Shown here one piece after another: positions 23,301-38,300 of a DNA stretch of 64,000 nucleotides (its first letter is position 1; each line of letters begins with the position of its first letter). The DNA comes from Trileptium ribeirensis (Eukaryota; Nematoda; Enoplea; Enoplida; Thoracostomopsidae). The DNA lies in assembly GCA_030248225.1 (NCBI GenBank), contig JASANE010003459.1, forward strand, positions 1 through 64,000, in the 5' to 3' direction. Below the pieces are notes generated by a model, which worked only from the letters and a program-made list of their open reading frames with translations, ran no database searches and was not told the DNA's origin. A program made the translations under genes and the position numbers.

Positions 23301-26300
23301 GCGGATATTGAAGACGATCCTTGAACCATAAAATGCTCTTATTGCAATTAACAAATTTAATGGTTTTCACTTGAACCACATTATGTATTCGACTAATGGA
23401 ATAATTTATTGAAAGCAACTATTTTACGGGAAAATTACAATCCGTATATGACTATAAAGTAACACCAGAATATGGTTGATTCTTACGACTGGAGTAAAAA
23501 CCCTGTTTTTCTACTTTTTGTTTTGCTAAAACGACAGGGGGCCCCACAATAATTTCATACTTAATTTTAATCTTACAAAATTAAAAATTTAGAATTAAAT
23601 AAATAAAATTTTGACGCAGGTGCCATGAATACTAGTGTCACAGAAGTGTGAGAATGAAATTATTTTCAATATCTTTGTCCTCCGAACTAAAGAACAAGCA
23701 TTATAATCTGATTTTTTAATACTGGTTTTAAACATTTTAAACAGCAAAAAAGATATAATAAAAGAAGATACTTTATTATTAGTGGTGTCATTTTTCGTTT
23801 TACATTCAACATATAATCCCAGTGTTGTGCTAAGCTTCCACAACACAGTGTTATTGTAGATAATAATTTAAAGCCACAGCTCTGCCAAATTCCAGGAAAA
23901 CGGACGAAAAATGTGCAAATCCATAAATAGATTAAAATATGAATACACTATAAAATATCATAAAAAGCAATCAATATGCAACAATTCAAATAAACAAAGA
24001 ACAGCCAGGCATATAACCCTTTGTAGTAGCAGTTTGTTTCGAAGCCTCGACACCAGACATATTTGCAGCAATATCGATGTCGTGAATCGGCCTCAGTCGA
24101 GTATTACTTCGTCGCTGTCGCTTGCCATCAACAATTTGCTCTTCAAACGATGGACTAAAAAGAGCATTCGGATATTGCGGCAGTACTTGTAGTTTGCCAA
24201 AATTTTCTTTATCCTTCAAAAATAACGTACAATAATAAATATAATAGCGGTCGAGAGAATAATCTTAAAACAGCCACAGCCAACGTAAAAAATCCGAATT
24301 CTCGATCGACTTTAATTAAACGAAATTTCGACCAATTTCCTTTAAACAAATTGCAATCAATTCTGATTGCATGACTGCGCTATGACAGTACCTACCAGGA
24401 TTTACATTCACTACCATTGAACAAGGTATGGTTAAACACACTAAATCCAATAACCATTATTACTGCGGCTACTGTGTGCAGCAGCAATTAAAATTGATAA
24501 TAGTATTTACTGCATTATTCTAATGCCAATGTTAATTTATTAATTAAGGGGGTTCGTATGAAGGCATGGCTTCAGTCATTACAGCAAACAAATTTAAAAA
24601 TCGAATTTATAATATCTTCTAACCAGTGCGTTTTAAATTGCAATCGAAGAAGTTTCAGTCCAGATGAGTTGACAAAATATTAATTATATATTTTACCTTG
24701 CAAGGCCGCTAATGAGCGTATATGCCGTTGTCGATGTACTATGCCTAAGCCTTAGCCTAAGTCAAGGTTCCTATATGTGCAATATTCTAGGCCTAAGCCT
24801 AAGTCGGTGGCTGCTGTCCCCAAAGCCTCGAGGTCTAAGCTGTTCATTTTTCAGACGATATAACGTCCGGTTCCTAAAGGTGACATGAGCCTTATTTCTG
24901 GGATTTAAACTTATATCAACAGAAAAATATACTTTTCCTATTTCATACCCGTATCATCTAGAATTCAAAGGTTGCAACTACACTCGAAATATATTTTTAT
25001 TAAAATTTAGGAAATGTTTCTTTGATTTTTGCACCACCAGATATTTTTCCAAAATTACAAAACTAGTCCTTGAAATTTCAAAGAATTCTTTTTTGTATGT
25101 TATCTTATTAAGAAAATGTCATTGAAATTACGTGGAATAGTTCTTTGAATTTTAAAAGAATATCTGATGGTGCATTGCACGTTGCACGCAAAGTATTTTG
25201 AGTGCACAGGACGGCTACATCAATACTATTTTACATGGTCATTACGACACTGTGTCGATGCTAGTTTTTTTTGGTAAAATGAACATCTCCAGTAAAATCT
25301 TATGACCAAATAAAATAAACATCAACTAATCGATGTTAAAAATCGTATTCATACTAACGTAAATGCAAATATGTAAGTAATGTTGCCCACAAAACTGATT
25401 TTAAAGCTATAACTTCAAGTTTTCAGAATATCTCTTGTTACTGATCCTAGAAAAAAACTCTTCGTAACAACACTGAGTCAATAAATTGTGCCCAAAAGCA
25501 ACAATTCAATCTAAGTGATTGAAAAGCATGAGGCTTCTAAATATCTGTATGTAGATTTGAAAATTGTTGTGTAACTAAAAACGTAGTGTAGACCTGACTA
25601 ATTCTGCACAAAAAAGAATTAAGATCATAATTTCTAACATAGAGCCACGGCACTACCCGAAACAAACAGGTCGTAAAATTAGTCATTGCGGTTTTTGTCA
25701 ATTTAGGATTTATGTAGATGTCCAGCCCCTTATGGCAGTGGTGAGGCCAAAAATTTTTGTTGTTTAAAATAGCTAAGTAATGAGGCTTCCTAGCGTAAAT
25801 AACGTTTTTGACAGTTGCCTGCACGTTTCTGTGCTACAGACAAAACATCCACTTTTACCCACCCCCGATCAAAAGGACATTGTAGCATGAAATGACCCTA
25901 GTTTTACTATTAGCATATAATATTAAACCCATTTAAGACATAATAAGACATGTTTTTGTAGATACCATATGTATTTACCATGTGAAAAAATGAGCTAGAT
26001 GCATTTGACATTCAGAAATTATTGTGGGTTTAATTGCTTTATAAGTTAAATATATTTACATTATCAAAGTTATTGTAATAGTAAATGTTCTATGCTAGAC
26101 AAACTGCCTAATCGCTCCAAACACATCAGTACAAAGTAATAACTAGTAACTCGCAAGCGAGGTGAAACGGAGCGAGCGCGGTTTCATCAATTTGATCAAT
26201 CCAGCATGGTAATTTATGTGTAATCACTTGCACCAGGCTTTGTGTCTGATGCATATACTACACTAAAACCTCTGATCCTATTGAAAACCCTCACTAAACC

Positions 26301-29300
26301 CAAAGAATCAGAAACTGAAATCGCGAGAAGTATTGATGCTAATCTCTAGATAATTGAACCATCGCACTCAGAATACCTAAAAACCTATATAATATATAGA
26401 CCATTCTTCATGCCCTGTACGCAATACGTAACCAAACTACTGTTGGAAGACTAAATTCTGGCAATCGGGTTCATATACCCTAAATCCATTGAAAAATCTG
26501 AAAAGGTATGGACTATTCGTGCTGTACGATAGGAAACTAAACTATCTTATTAAGCGTACCGAAACTCCTATTTATAGACCATTCTTAATGCCCTGCAAGC
26601 AATAAATAACCAAACATATGAAAACGCACATTTTTCAATCGGGTTCGTTGATGGTGAAAAACTTGAAAGCCATGAATATTTATGTAGTCGAGTACATAAC
26701 AAAACCATCGTATTGCGCGAGGCTGAGAACCTAATGAACACTAAATTGTAAGGTAAAAACAGGTAACATGCCGAAATTTGAAAATAACTATTTCTGGAAA
26801 ATGGTCGATAGGCCATATTCGGGCCCACAACGGAGCATGGAGCTGTCCGAGAAAAAAATCGTGATCAGCAAAGCAGTAGATCGCAATGAGTTGTTTGTAT
26901 CGGTTTTTCGATGCGAAGGCTGTGTCGCGAGATATGGGCTGCGAAGGACTAATACCCGAATAATCAACTTTGACAAAATATACTTAAAAACCAACTTTTA
27001 GCTATTTTGAGCCCGAAGACGGTGTCGGAGCTGTTCGCGTTCAAATAAAGGGCACATCCTCAACACTTTCGTTTTCAAATAAAAAAATTATTCATCCATC
27101 TATCAGAAAATGAGTTATGACTGAGTGCGACAAACAAAAAAGAAATTTTCACGATTTTACACCGAGCTTCCTGAATGGAAACTCCGCTCGCTCCGTTTCA
27201 ATAATGGTAGTATCATGTGAAATAGTTTTAAAACGACATACAATTTGAGCTCGTTCTTCGTCTGTCATTTTACGCATAACCTTGGACGAAATATGACGCG
27301 AAAATCCGTCGTAGTACAAGACGTGGAATTTATCTATAAGTTATACAATAACAGCTATAGATACAGTTACAATCAGAATTGAGTGGACATAAAATCGCAC
27401 GCCTACGAAATCTAACGATATTGCAATCGATCGGTCTTTGTTTAAACAAAATTCGTTAGCTTAAACGAAACTAACATTTTTTATAAATTTTTTTTATTTA
27501 AGCGCAACCGAAACTCGTTAAATTAATTGCAAAATATCGATTTTGGTTTAAAAGATTAATAAATTTTTTTTATTTTAACGCAATCGAAATTCGTTACAAG
27601 AAAGCGAACTAAAATAATTTACTAAATTATTTCCTTATTTTAATGTAATCGAAGTTCCTTAAATTAATCGCAAACGATTGATTTTTGTTTAAGCTAAAAC
27701 GTCCGAAATCAAACGAAACTTCGTTGAATGTCGTACATCAATAATACAAGTGTTATTTTTGTAACAAAAGTTAACCATTATTGTTTCTTTCCCCCAATAG
27801 TATAACATAAGATCCACCGTTACACAATTTTTTTATATATTTAACCGTCGATATTTTAGAAGTATATACATGAAATGTACGAAATCTACAGCATAAATTT
27901 TTGACTGGGGCATAAACAAAATGGCCAGTTTCTTACAGTACAAAAATATTTTGGGAGCATTATTCACCCGTCGATATTTTAGAAGTATATACATGAAATG
28001 TACGAAATCTACAGCATAAATTTTTGACTGGGGCAAAAACAAAATGGCCAGTTTCTTACAGTACAAAAATATTTTGGGAGCATTATTTACCCGTCGATAG
28101 TTTAGAAGTATATACATGAAATGTACGAAATCTACAACATAAATTTTTGACTGGGGCAAAAACAAAATGGCAAGTTTCTTACAGTACAAAAATATTTTGG
28201 GAGCATTATTTACCCGTCGATATTTTAGAAGTATATACATGAAATGTACGAAATCTACAACATAAATTTTTGACGGGGGCAAAAACAAAATGGCAAGTTT
28301 CTTACAGTACAAAAATATTTTGGGAGCATATCTGATAAAAGAGGCTCCGCTATAATGACAGGCAGACTCCTACTAACTGTTCATCTTGCATCCTATCCCA
28401 GTATCCTGCAGTTGACCCCCACTGAACATGCCCGAACCATAAAAATTCGACACCTGGAAATTTTTTGGAGCTCGGAAAATTTTCGTCTTCCACGAACATA
28501 AAGGAAATTTTTAAGAATATATCGGCATTCGCTGCGCGCTGAATCATAAAATATCTAGCACACAAAACTCTTTTCGTGCTGCAAATAAATATTAGTCTTA
28601 TCGGCAGTCTTCGTAACACTTTGAATGTTTTTCTTGCGGGAAAGGCGTAAAATGTGCCAGAATTATCATTATACGGTGAAATTTTAGTATTCGAAGTTTA
28701 CATCAGAAAAAAACATCACCTTGAGTCAAACCTACCTTCATCAATTTTTTCCAATACTTTTGCGGGGTATCGATTATTTTCGCTAGCCCATTTCGCAAAT
28801 ACAAAGTCGCCGGCTTCGAAAGTCTGAGAAAACGAAAAAACAACAGTGTCAATTTATTACTTAATAACAATAGTATATACCAAAAATCTTGAAAATACTT
28901 TTATCGCAATTTGATTTGTATTATGCGCTAGTCGATAATCAATGTATAAATCCAGATTGTGATCATATGACATATTCAGCAATTTGAAAGCTAATAGCTA
29001 ATAAAGTATCGGATGTAACATAGCTAAAAATAACTTCATAACGAAAGCGTGATTGCAATACTACAACAAGATTCGCACCTCTGCGTGGAAACCAGTCATA
29101 AATAAAGTGTTTTTATAACAGACAGATGACATATTTATGTGTACTGTACTCACCTCAATTGCACGTCTCGTTACGAGCGAGTGAACAAAAGACAAACGAT
29201 AAAATTTCAAAATAAAATTCTTTTCCAAATAGCAAGTCACCAGCGGGCAGCGGTCTAGTGCAACGAATACAGTGTGCTATCTCATGCGCGGAAAAATAAA

Positions 29301-32300
29301 CCAATGAGTTTCTAAAGCCGTTAAAATCAAGACAATTTTCACATTTTTCGTAAATGTGACACGCTACCGGGGTAACATTTAAGGCTGAACCTTCTAAACC
29401 ATGTGCAAGTGCAAAAATGCGCTCACTTGCGTGCCGTACTATATGTCAAAAATAAAATTAATGTCACGAAACAGAGCAATCTATTTTCTCAGTGGAAACC
29501 TAATAACTAAAACTCAGGTCCAATAATGATACAAACAGAGTGAAACCAAGTTACAGGAACGCGGTTTTAGACCGATTAGAATGGAACCACAACCCTAATC
29601 AAAAAGCTACTTTAAAGTCCCCAATTTGATACACAGTGAGGAGCGGGTGCTTATTGCTCGTTCACAGAATAATGCGCCCATCTACTCGAAAATTTTAGTT
29701 ACGTACTCCTCCGCCGACCCCATCTGAGATCTCGGAGCGTCAGCTTGTATGATGCAGCACCAGCTTTTTGACACATTTCAATTCAAACATATTATGTTCT
29801 GTATGCCGTGGAAACTAAAACTGACAGCGACGAATTGTATATTTAATATATATTCGTTATGTATTATCTTCATCGAAATGCTATTATAAACTGTTGTGTG
29901 GCTTTGTTAATTATCTTAAACTTTTCAGCACGACATTCGTAATTTAATTTGCAATATATTTTAGTACGAAATTCAATTTTACACCGTTTGTATTGATTTT
30001 ATACCGATTGTATTGATTTGTATTTGTATTAAACACGGCTCGGTGACATTTTAACAAATGAATTGATGCTGTACGCTTAGGTCGCTGTTCGACTCTACCC
30101 GCGGCTACAGCAACGTATATATTTATAAATACCAGTAAAAGCATTTAAACTTACGTCAGTTGAACAATAACGAATATATAAACTCAGCTTTCATGAAATA
30201 TCACAATAACCAAATCCTTGGACGTTCAACAATTCAAAAGCGGTATTAATACTGCTCTGGGCATAAAAATATACATTTCAAGATATATTGTGTACAATGC
30301 ATTTTTAAAGGATACAAATTTCATAAATAATATTGTATAACACAAATGGCGATAAGTAAGAAGTTAAACAACAGTGGCATCTGGAGTAAAGGAATATTAA
30401 CAAAAATAATCGAGCAAAGTTGGGGTAATTATGAACTTTCAAAAATTTCGACATTCTATCCACCTGCTATCCCCCACCACCAATCGGCTGAACCCCCTTG
30501 AAGGACGACAACCTAAACCCGGCCATCGCGACACAGGCTAGCCCTCCCCTGAAACCTCGGACCTTGACTATATATGGTTAGGACCATACATTGGCCAGGT
30601 TCGAAGTCCCAGGGAGATAGCAGGTGCGACGACCTCCAGGGCGATCAAGGTGTTAGCGGGGGGGCGGTCCTTAGGGGAGATAAATTTTTCAAATTTTTTT
30701 AGCACTCGTTTTACCAATTTTCCCCATTTACATACGACATGTATAGTATACACTATTATACGCCACATGTCGCCCGTAACTCCGTTACATACAAGGTGTC
30801 GGATGTAACATAGGTACATACGACATGCCGTACGTAACTATATTACGTACAACATGTCGTATGTAATAATGTTATATGCGACATGTTGTATGTAACAAAA
30901 GTTTTCGAGTAGATGGGCGAATCTATGAACGACCAATGATCTCGTGCTTCGTTAGAGTAACCGTCAGAGTTGTCGAAGTAGATACCGAGAAGTATGCGTG
31001 TAAACTCTACCTTCTGTAACTAACCTACAGCAACGTGGAACTCGTCTCTTTCCCAAGAAACCTATAAGACATATACGGCTCGGATGCGCAACCGTATGAT
31101 TGTAAGACTTTCGCCGGAGACCGCTAAGCCACAGGATCAAGTCAGAATAAAATTGAAATTTATAAAGCTGGACAAAACTCATTGTCATAATTGGTTGGCA
31201 GTAATCGTAGGTTTATAAATTTGTAAAATAGAAAGTGGTCTGTCTTACGCTACCAAATAACGCATAAATAACACCCCCGGTGATAAATTTGACAAAAAAA
31301 ACCACCTCTTCGAGTTTTTCCGTCTCTGCGCCATCAATCGGAACCGACAAAGGACGCAAGCGGCTGGAACTTGCCGAAACCCACTCATCGAATTTTTTGT
31401 TCCAGTAGTCGAAATGAATTTTAATTGTTCCGTCATTTGCATCGACTTCGATTATCTTTGCAGTGTACCTAAAAACAATAACACGCTGTTATCTGGGTTT
31501 CATACGACGAAAACGTATGCGCTGATGCTGTGTAAAATGTAGTAGAACCAAACAACAGTACTCGCCAGAAACGACAGTCGAACTTCAAGCGTACCTCGAG
31601 CGTGCTGTAAGAGTGGCTCAGGATTTATATAATTCTATTTTTAAAAAGAGTTCTTTCGAACGGGCCTCGACAGAGTCGAGAGTAAAGTGTCGCCTGAATT
31701 TTTTGGAGAGTACAGTATGTACTATCCATAGATAGATCAATGTCCTTAAATGTACAAAAACATCAGCGCTGTGAAACCAGTAACTATATCGAGATTGCCG
31801 AACACAGTGAAGCATAAGTACACCTACGCGTTTTGCGTACACAGCCAATCAGCTCTCGATTGCATAATTCGGATCTATATCTGAATATCACACAATACCG
31901 CATAAGTTAGAACAAAACTAACACCGGCAATAAGTTTCCCATGCCCCAAAACCCCGAAGTGCAAGCTATCAGCAACGTAACAGTAAAATTTGGAATTTTG
32001 GGTCCATGAACCATGGCGGCGCTATAACGCCGTACCTATAGAACCATGCTCGCAGAGCAAAATCAACACCAGCAATGAGTTTGCCATAACCAAAAACCCT
32101 CAATTTCTTCCGCCCAGGGCGTCAGATCAAATTTTCGAATTTTGGGTCGAAGAACCACGACTAAAACCCCATAACTTGCGAACCGGAGCCTTAATCGAAA
32201 AACAAAAAATAGGCATCAGCATTAATCAGTTTACTATGAAATAAAACATACCATAGAAGAAAAAACGAAAGTTGAGATAAAAATAACCTTGCTTCCATAA

Positions 32301-35300
32301 AGGGTACTAAAACGCGGTAAAAACCCTCATTTTGACCACTGACCCCGAACCATGGGGTACCATGCCCCTGTACCCATGGGTTGCAGAGTAAAACTGACGC
32401 CGGCAATGAATTTCCCATGCCCGAAAACTCCCCAAGTGAAACTTTTCAGCCGCCCACGACGTCACAACAAATTTTTTAATTTTTAGTCGAGGAACCACGA
32501 GGGCGCCATACCTCAAACTCCATAACCGGAGCCTTAATCAAAAACAAAAAAGAAGCTTCGGCATTTATCATTTTACTATGAAATAAAACCATACAGAGAA
32601 AAAAATTGGAAAGTTAAGATAAGACCTTGATTCCGTGAAGGGTACTAAAATGGGACAAAACCCCACATTTTGACCCCTGACCCGCAACAAGACCCCAAAT
32701 CAAAAAACGCTCTGGGATGAACACGGCAAATCGGCTAGGTCGGTTCGAATGAGCCCAAGATTATGAAAATCGGTTTAGTCGTTCCCGAGTTATAGACGAT
32801 CACACACACAGAGAGAATTTAAAGATTTCAACTTGCAACACACAATCTCCACTACGTTCTGATCATGCTAATTTTAACAGAAAAGCGATCATCAGAAAAC
32901 TATCTGTGACAGACTGACTGGCTCAGGATTTATATAATTCTATAAAAAGGTTCTTTCGAGCGGGCATCGAGTTTTTTGGCGAGTACAGTGTGTATTATCC
33001 ATAGATAGATCAATGCCCTTAAATGTACAAAAACATCAGCGCAGTTAAATCATGCTATAATTTTAACAGAAAGCACAAAACTATCTCGAAGAACAACAAC
33101 CAGTGGCAATAGAGTATGAAAAAAAATGCGGGCTGCCCGAGACAGAGACTTGGAATTTTTATACCGAAAAATACTCCTACGTATTGTATGCTTAGTACTA
33201 GAGTAACTATGATAAAAAGATGCAATGCAACAGCATAACAGAGACCTACAATATACAGCGCGCAACATATCCAAATCGAATAAAAAACATATAAGCTGAA
33301 AAATAATAAATAATAAATTATTATTACTAATGTTAGTAATAAATTTCGGGGTGGGGAGCCAAAATTTATGGTGTCGGCAGAACGAACCGTTTATATGAAC
33401 TGAGCGGCAGATTAAAGGCATTCAGAAATTTTAGGTGGCATATATACATCAAAAACAAAGGCTGTGCAAGTAATTATATCTAATAATGAAAACTATAGTC
33501 GAAGCCATGGTAGATCCGTTTCAACTTCGTGTTAGATATTACTCTATTGAAGTAACTTGAAAAGTAAAAAGATGAATGTGAAAGAGTGAGCCCTTTTGGC
33601 CCGCTTTTTCGGAGGTTAGGCGAAGATGTTGCAATCGGGCTTCGCACCAAAAGAGCTATCATGCCAGGATTTTTTGTTTTTCTTAGTGCAAAAACGCAAT
33701 GAAATTTCAAAAAACACAAAATTTAGCACACCTGAATTGTTTAATTAAAAGGCTACAAAAAAATTTTTTTTTAACGCTGAATGCTTATAAATTGACGATG
33801 TTTATAACTATGGAACCGAAATCTATAAATTATGAAATATGTAATAATTAGTGCTAAATATAACTGATTGGTCTATTGTATAAATATATAGTGCATGCAA
33901 TAATATAAAATTGCTAGTATCCGATTAATTATCATTGATTGACCTTCCCTGTAACGCTAAAACAGGGTATTTGGGTATTTGCGGGTTACTTAAAAAACAC
34001 AGGTAAATTTCAAAAAACACATATTGTAGCACAACATGAATTTTGAAAAAATCTGTATGAGGCGATATAAAACCAATAACAGACATTGTCAAGTTTCACC
34101 ACTGTAGTGGCTAGTAAAAATTATTCGCTCCTTGTTTCATTCACTACACACTAAATTCAATTATTATTAATCACCATTTGTCAGTTTCAACACGATCTTG
34201 AGCTTCCAACCGAGCGCCAACTTCATAAGCTAGACCGCGATCAGGCGGAAACCAATCCTTTCGAAGGCATCTTGGACGCATTGTCATTGAGATCTTTCTC
34301 GAAGACGATGCTGATGATGATAATGACGGCGACACTACAAAACAAACGAAAGTCAATTTTATTTCATATATATTTAATTCCAATACAAAGCATAAAAAAT
34401 TTCAAGAAAATTAGTAATGGCCAAGGATATGATTTTACAAAATCACCTTAGGCTCTGAATTTTCAATATATAAGATCAGAAATTTCTTTACGCAACCTGC
34501 GATATAATCTGAAACATACTTACACGCCAGATTTTTTTAGTTTCTCCCAAATCGCAAACATTTTAGCTTAACGTCGAATAATGTTACAAAAATAAAATTA
34601 CCATGGTTAAAAAGTTCGACAGATATATTCACATGAAGGCCATGAACACATTAAATATACAAGTAACTTTAGGCGCAAAAACATTCTAGCTCCCGTTTTT
34701 TGTGGCAAAAAAACCAGAATTTTGTATGTTTTTGGATCATAACTCGAAGCACATTGGTACACACATAAGATTTTTCAAAAACTTATAAATATGGCACAAT
34801 ACAGATCGAAATCCATGTGTGACGTATTGAATCCTCGTTTAATAGTTTATTCGTACTATCTGATCCTACCATCTTATGTGTATTTCATACGCATCTATTG
34901 TGGGAAAATTCCAGTGGGAAACTTTACGTCATCTTAGTCACCTCGTCATATGCATTCGTTGTTGAATAATGCGCAATGTAGGTTGCGTAACACGTGTATA
35001 CGTTTAATGTAACTTATGCGACATGTGTATATATTATAGTGCATAGGAACAGTATGTTGTACAAACTATTTATTATAAGTGCTTGTGTGTTTATTTATTT
35101 ACATTTCTTATAATACGTGAGATATATATGTGGGTCATTTCACGAAACCATGTAATTTGGTCGGGGGGGGGGGGGCTACATCGGCAGTTTTTGGCCCATA
35201 CCACCAGTCTTTTGGAAGGAAATTTAATTGCCCTCTGTGGTGTAGTAATATGCTGTCCGACGGTCATTATAAGGTATGGTGGACTTCTGCGCCCCTAACA

Positions 35301-38300
35301 TAGCAGGAGCTAGGGGTCCACAAATCGGATGGGCCAAATGGAGCCAAAAACACATGTCCCACTGTAGACGTTCGCGGTATCGCCAGCACATGATACATAT
35401 ATGTGTTTTTCATTTCACTGTGATCATTTGATATTTGCTAATTTTTCCGGAAAAACTTGGGGGTAAACATAGACACTGAAGCTGACGCCAAGCTTCAGAA
35501 ATTTTTTTCGTCACATGTAGCCCCCCCCCGACCTAGGCCAAATCTGACAACTCGCATACGCTGGTAAATGTCAAAGTGCACTAGCGCCAATAATTCCATA
35601 TGACGACAATCGTAATCGGTAAAGGTGTCAGTGAAAAAAAGAAAGTGAGCGTGTGTCTATGTGTTGCTTAGTTATGAGGCCGAAGGTCACAAAGTGCCAA
35701 AAAATGAAGTATGCAAAATGTAGCCCGCCGACCTTACGGAAATGCAGTTTAAAAAAACCAAATTTAGCATACAGTTTTACAATAGGCCGGATGGAAATAT
35801 AGTAACCCCCACTAGAATCGGGCCATGTATTAAAAAATTTTAACGAAAATGTAGCCCCCCGACCAAATCCAAATCCAGAACCTTTAGAAGTAGTGAAGGT
35901 TTTACGCGTTGTATGTTGTAGAAAGGTGTAGGTCCCACCCGACTTAAGGTGTAGCCTCCCGACTTCAGGTGTAGCCCCCCGACTTACACATATCGGGGTG
36001 TCAATTTTTACAAGACCTATGGATCTGCCTGAAATTTTCTGTCGGACATCTCCCGCTCATGGTTGGTTTATGAGCATAAAATGGTATTTGTATGTGCTGT
36101 ATCCGTTGTGCTAGAAAAACTTCTGCGACACGCTTGTCCTAAATTGATCATTTTTAACCTCAAAAGGTCTCTATCGGCACCAATTATAGGCCACATGTCC
36201 TCCAAATGGCTTGACCGCGACCCTTTTTGGCCGGCTTGCATACAAACAGACCATAGTTCATGTGTCGCTGCGTCAACCTATAGAATAAAGACTTATTTCG
36301 GATTAAAATTTGAACCCCAGGGGGCTCTTTGCGACCCCTGTAATAGGTTTCAGGAAGTTAGTTTTGCATAGAGACGTCGATATTCGAAAAATTCAAGGTG
36401 TTTTACGTCGGAAAGTGTATAAACACTGTACATTCGAAAACGTTTCATTTTGGCTTCAAAAAGTGGTGTTTAAAATTACATGGTTTCGTGAAATGACCCA
36501 TGTAGTGGCCCGTGAATTGCGATTATTTCTAAGATGTAATGTTCATCATCATCCGTTTATAGTCGTTTTCCAAGATGTATGTTGTGTATCGTAAAACTTT
36601 ATTGTTTTATAATTGTAAAATTCCCAGCATCATGCTAAACTTACAAAATATAATCTGTATAATTTTGGTCGTAACTAGCAGGGGGATGATTTGGACATAT
36701 AGAGATTTTGATGCCAAACGTCATAAGGCCCGCTGTAGATTATGCAAACCAAATTTGGCCACAATCGGCACACTCGTTAAGGAGTTACGAACCGCATCCC
36801 CTATGTTATTTCTGGTAATAAGAATTTATTTTATTCTCCAAAATTATAACTTTAAGAGAGTGTAAAATAATTAAAAATTTTACAATTTGTGTGCCGGGGC
36901 TATAGGTTGCTTACTTATCGGATTTAAGTGTAGCCCCTGGGTGCCTTCACTATTACACTTACATTAGAGGATATGTAAGTGAATTTCTGCTGAATTTTCC
37001 AAAATTTGTTTTGAGTTAGGGATTCCGGGAATTTCATAAAAAGGGGTTCTCTAACACAGAAACTAAAATTTATGTTAGAGCGAACTTTACAATTCTAAGA
37101 ATTCACAACCCAGTTGGCAACAATTATTTTAAAATTTAACGGGTTAGAGAGATTTCAGAACCAGGTTTCTTTTGAATTCCAAGAAATCGGGTTTAAAAAG
37201 TTATTTAAGCGGTTGCGCACATAGATCATCAGGGTTTCAGTCGGCCTCAGAAACTGTGCAATCAGAGTGAGTACGGTTCAGCCGTTTATTTGTTTAAAGT
37301 GTGTAGCATTTGTAATTTGTTGTAGTGTAAGAAATAAACTATATCCGATATAAGTGGTGACACATTAAGGCCTTAGGATTAAGCTCATAAAATAGAATAT
37401 CCATTAGATATCTCAGTGAAGAATTTTTGTATTTGGTGTAGTTTGCGTGTAACCTACGGTGCTGCTAAACACCCCTTGGACCACGTAGGCTACACATGTA
37501 CTAAACATTTTGAACGATAACCGGACCGTATCAAATGTAAGTATGATTAGACTCCATGGAACTACGGAGAAACCAAATATATTAAAATCAACTGTATACA
37601 CTCGTATTCTCTGAATCGAGGGCCAAAGAACCAAACCGGATCCAAATAGATCGTTGACATACATCGTTAAAATATATAGTGCCTCCTCGATAAGCCACCG
37701 AACCATGGCTTCATGATTTTTCTCCTATAAACCACAAAAAATACAGCTTGTTTCAAAAACTGTATCAATATATATTATTGTTACCAATTCGTCCATCAGT
37801 GTCGATGTTTCCCAATAACTGTGATTGTTGTTGTTGCGGCTGCTGCAGCACGGCGACATTGTGCTTTCCCAATCGACGCGTAGCCACACTTTTTGAACCC
37901 TTCGATTGCACCGTTACCGTCCTACTGTTTGAGCTCGATCTTTCAACCCTTGGCAATACAACCTTGAAGTTTTTATTTAGTTCGGTCGTTGGTTTCTGAG
38001 CTGGCTCCACAATAGCAGCTGATGTTGAAGAACAAACTTGAGTGGATATGGCAGGATCGCTTGAAGACCTTGACGCATGACCTGCGGTTACGTGCATAGC
38101 CGATGCTTCATACGAACTGTCCACAGTCGGTGTTGCTGTTGTAGATGTCGCAGTTTCTCCAATATCTACAGTTAAAGACATGAGTGGTACAACAACACGT
38201 TCTTTGCTATTTTGACTAGATAAGATCTGATCGCTGTTCGTGTTAGGTACGCCATGTTTGTCAGTACTTTTATTACTTACACCTCCTTTTTTGTGTCTTC

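Noticed and set aside
27833..28312. 159-aa minus-strand open frame as a gene
   Set aside because: It is fully explained by four copies of a 123-bp repeat and lies in an intron.
35083..35298. 71-aa plus frame with poly-Gly
   Set aside because: Spans the TIR and the 13-G run of a transposon-like element.
37748..37999. 83-aa plus-strand Cys-rich frame
   Set aside because: Antisense of the Gln-rich end of exon 8; CAG/CTG codons read as Cys/Ala.
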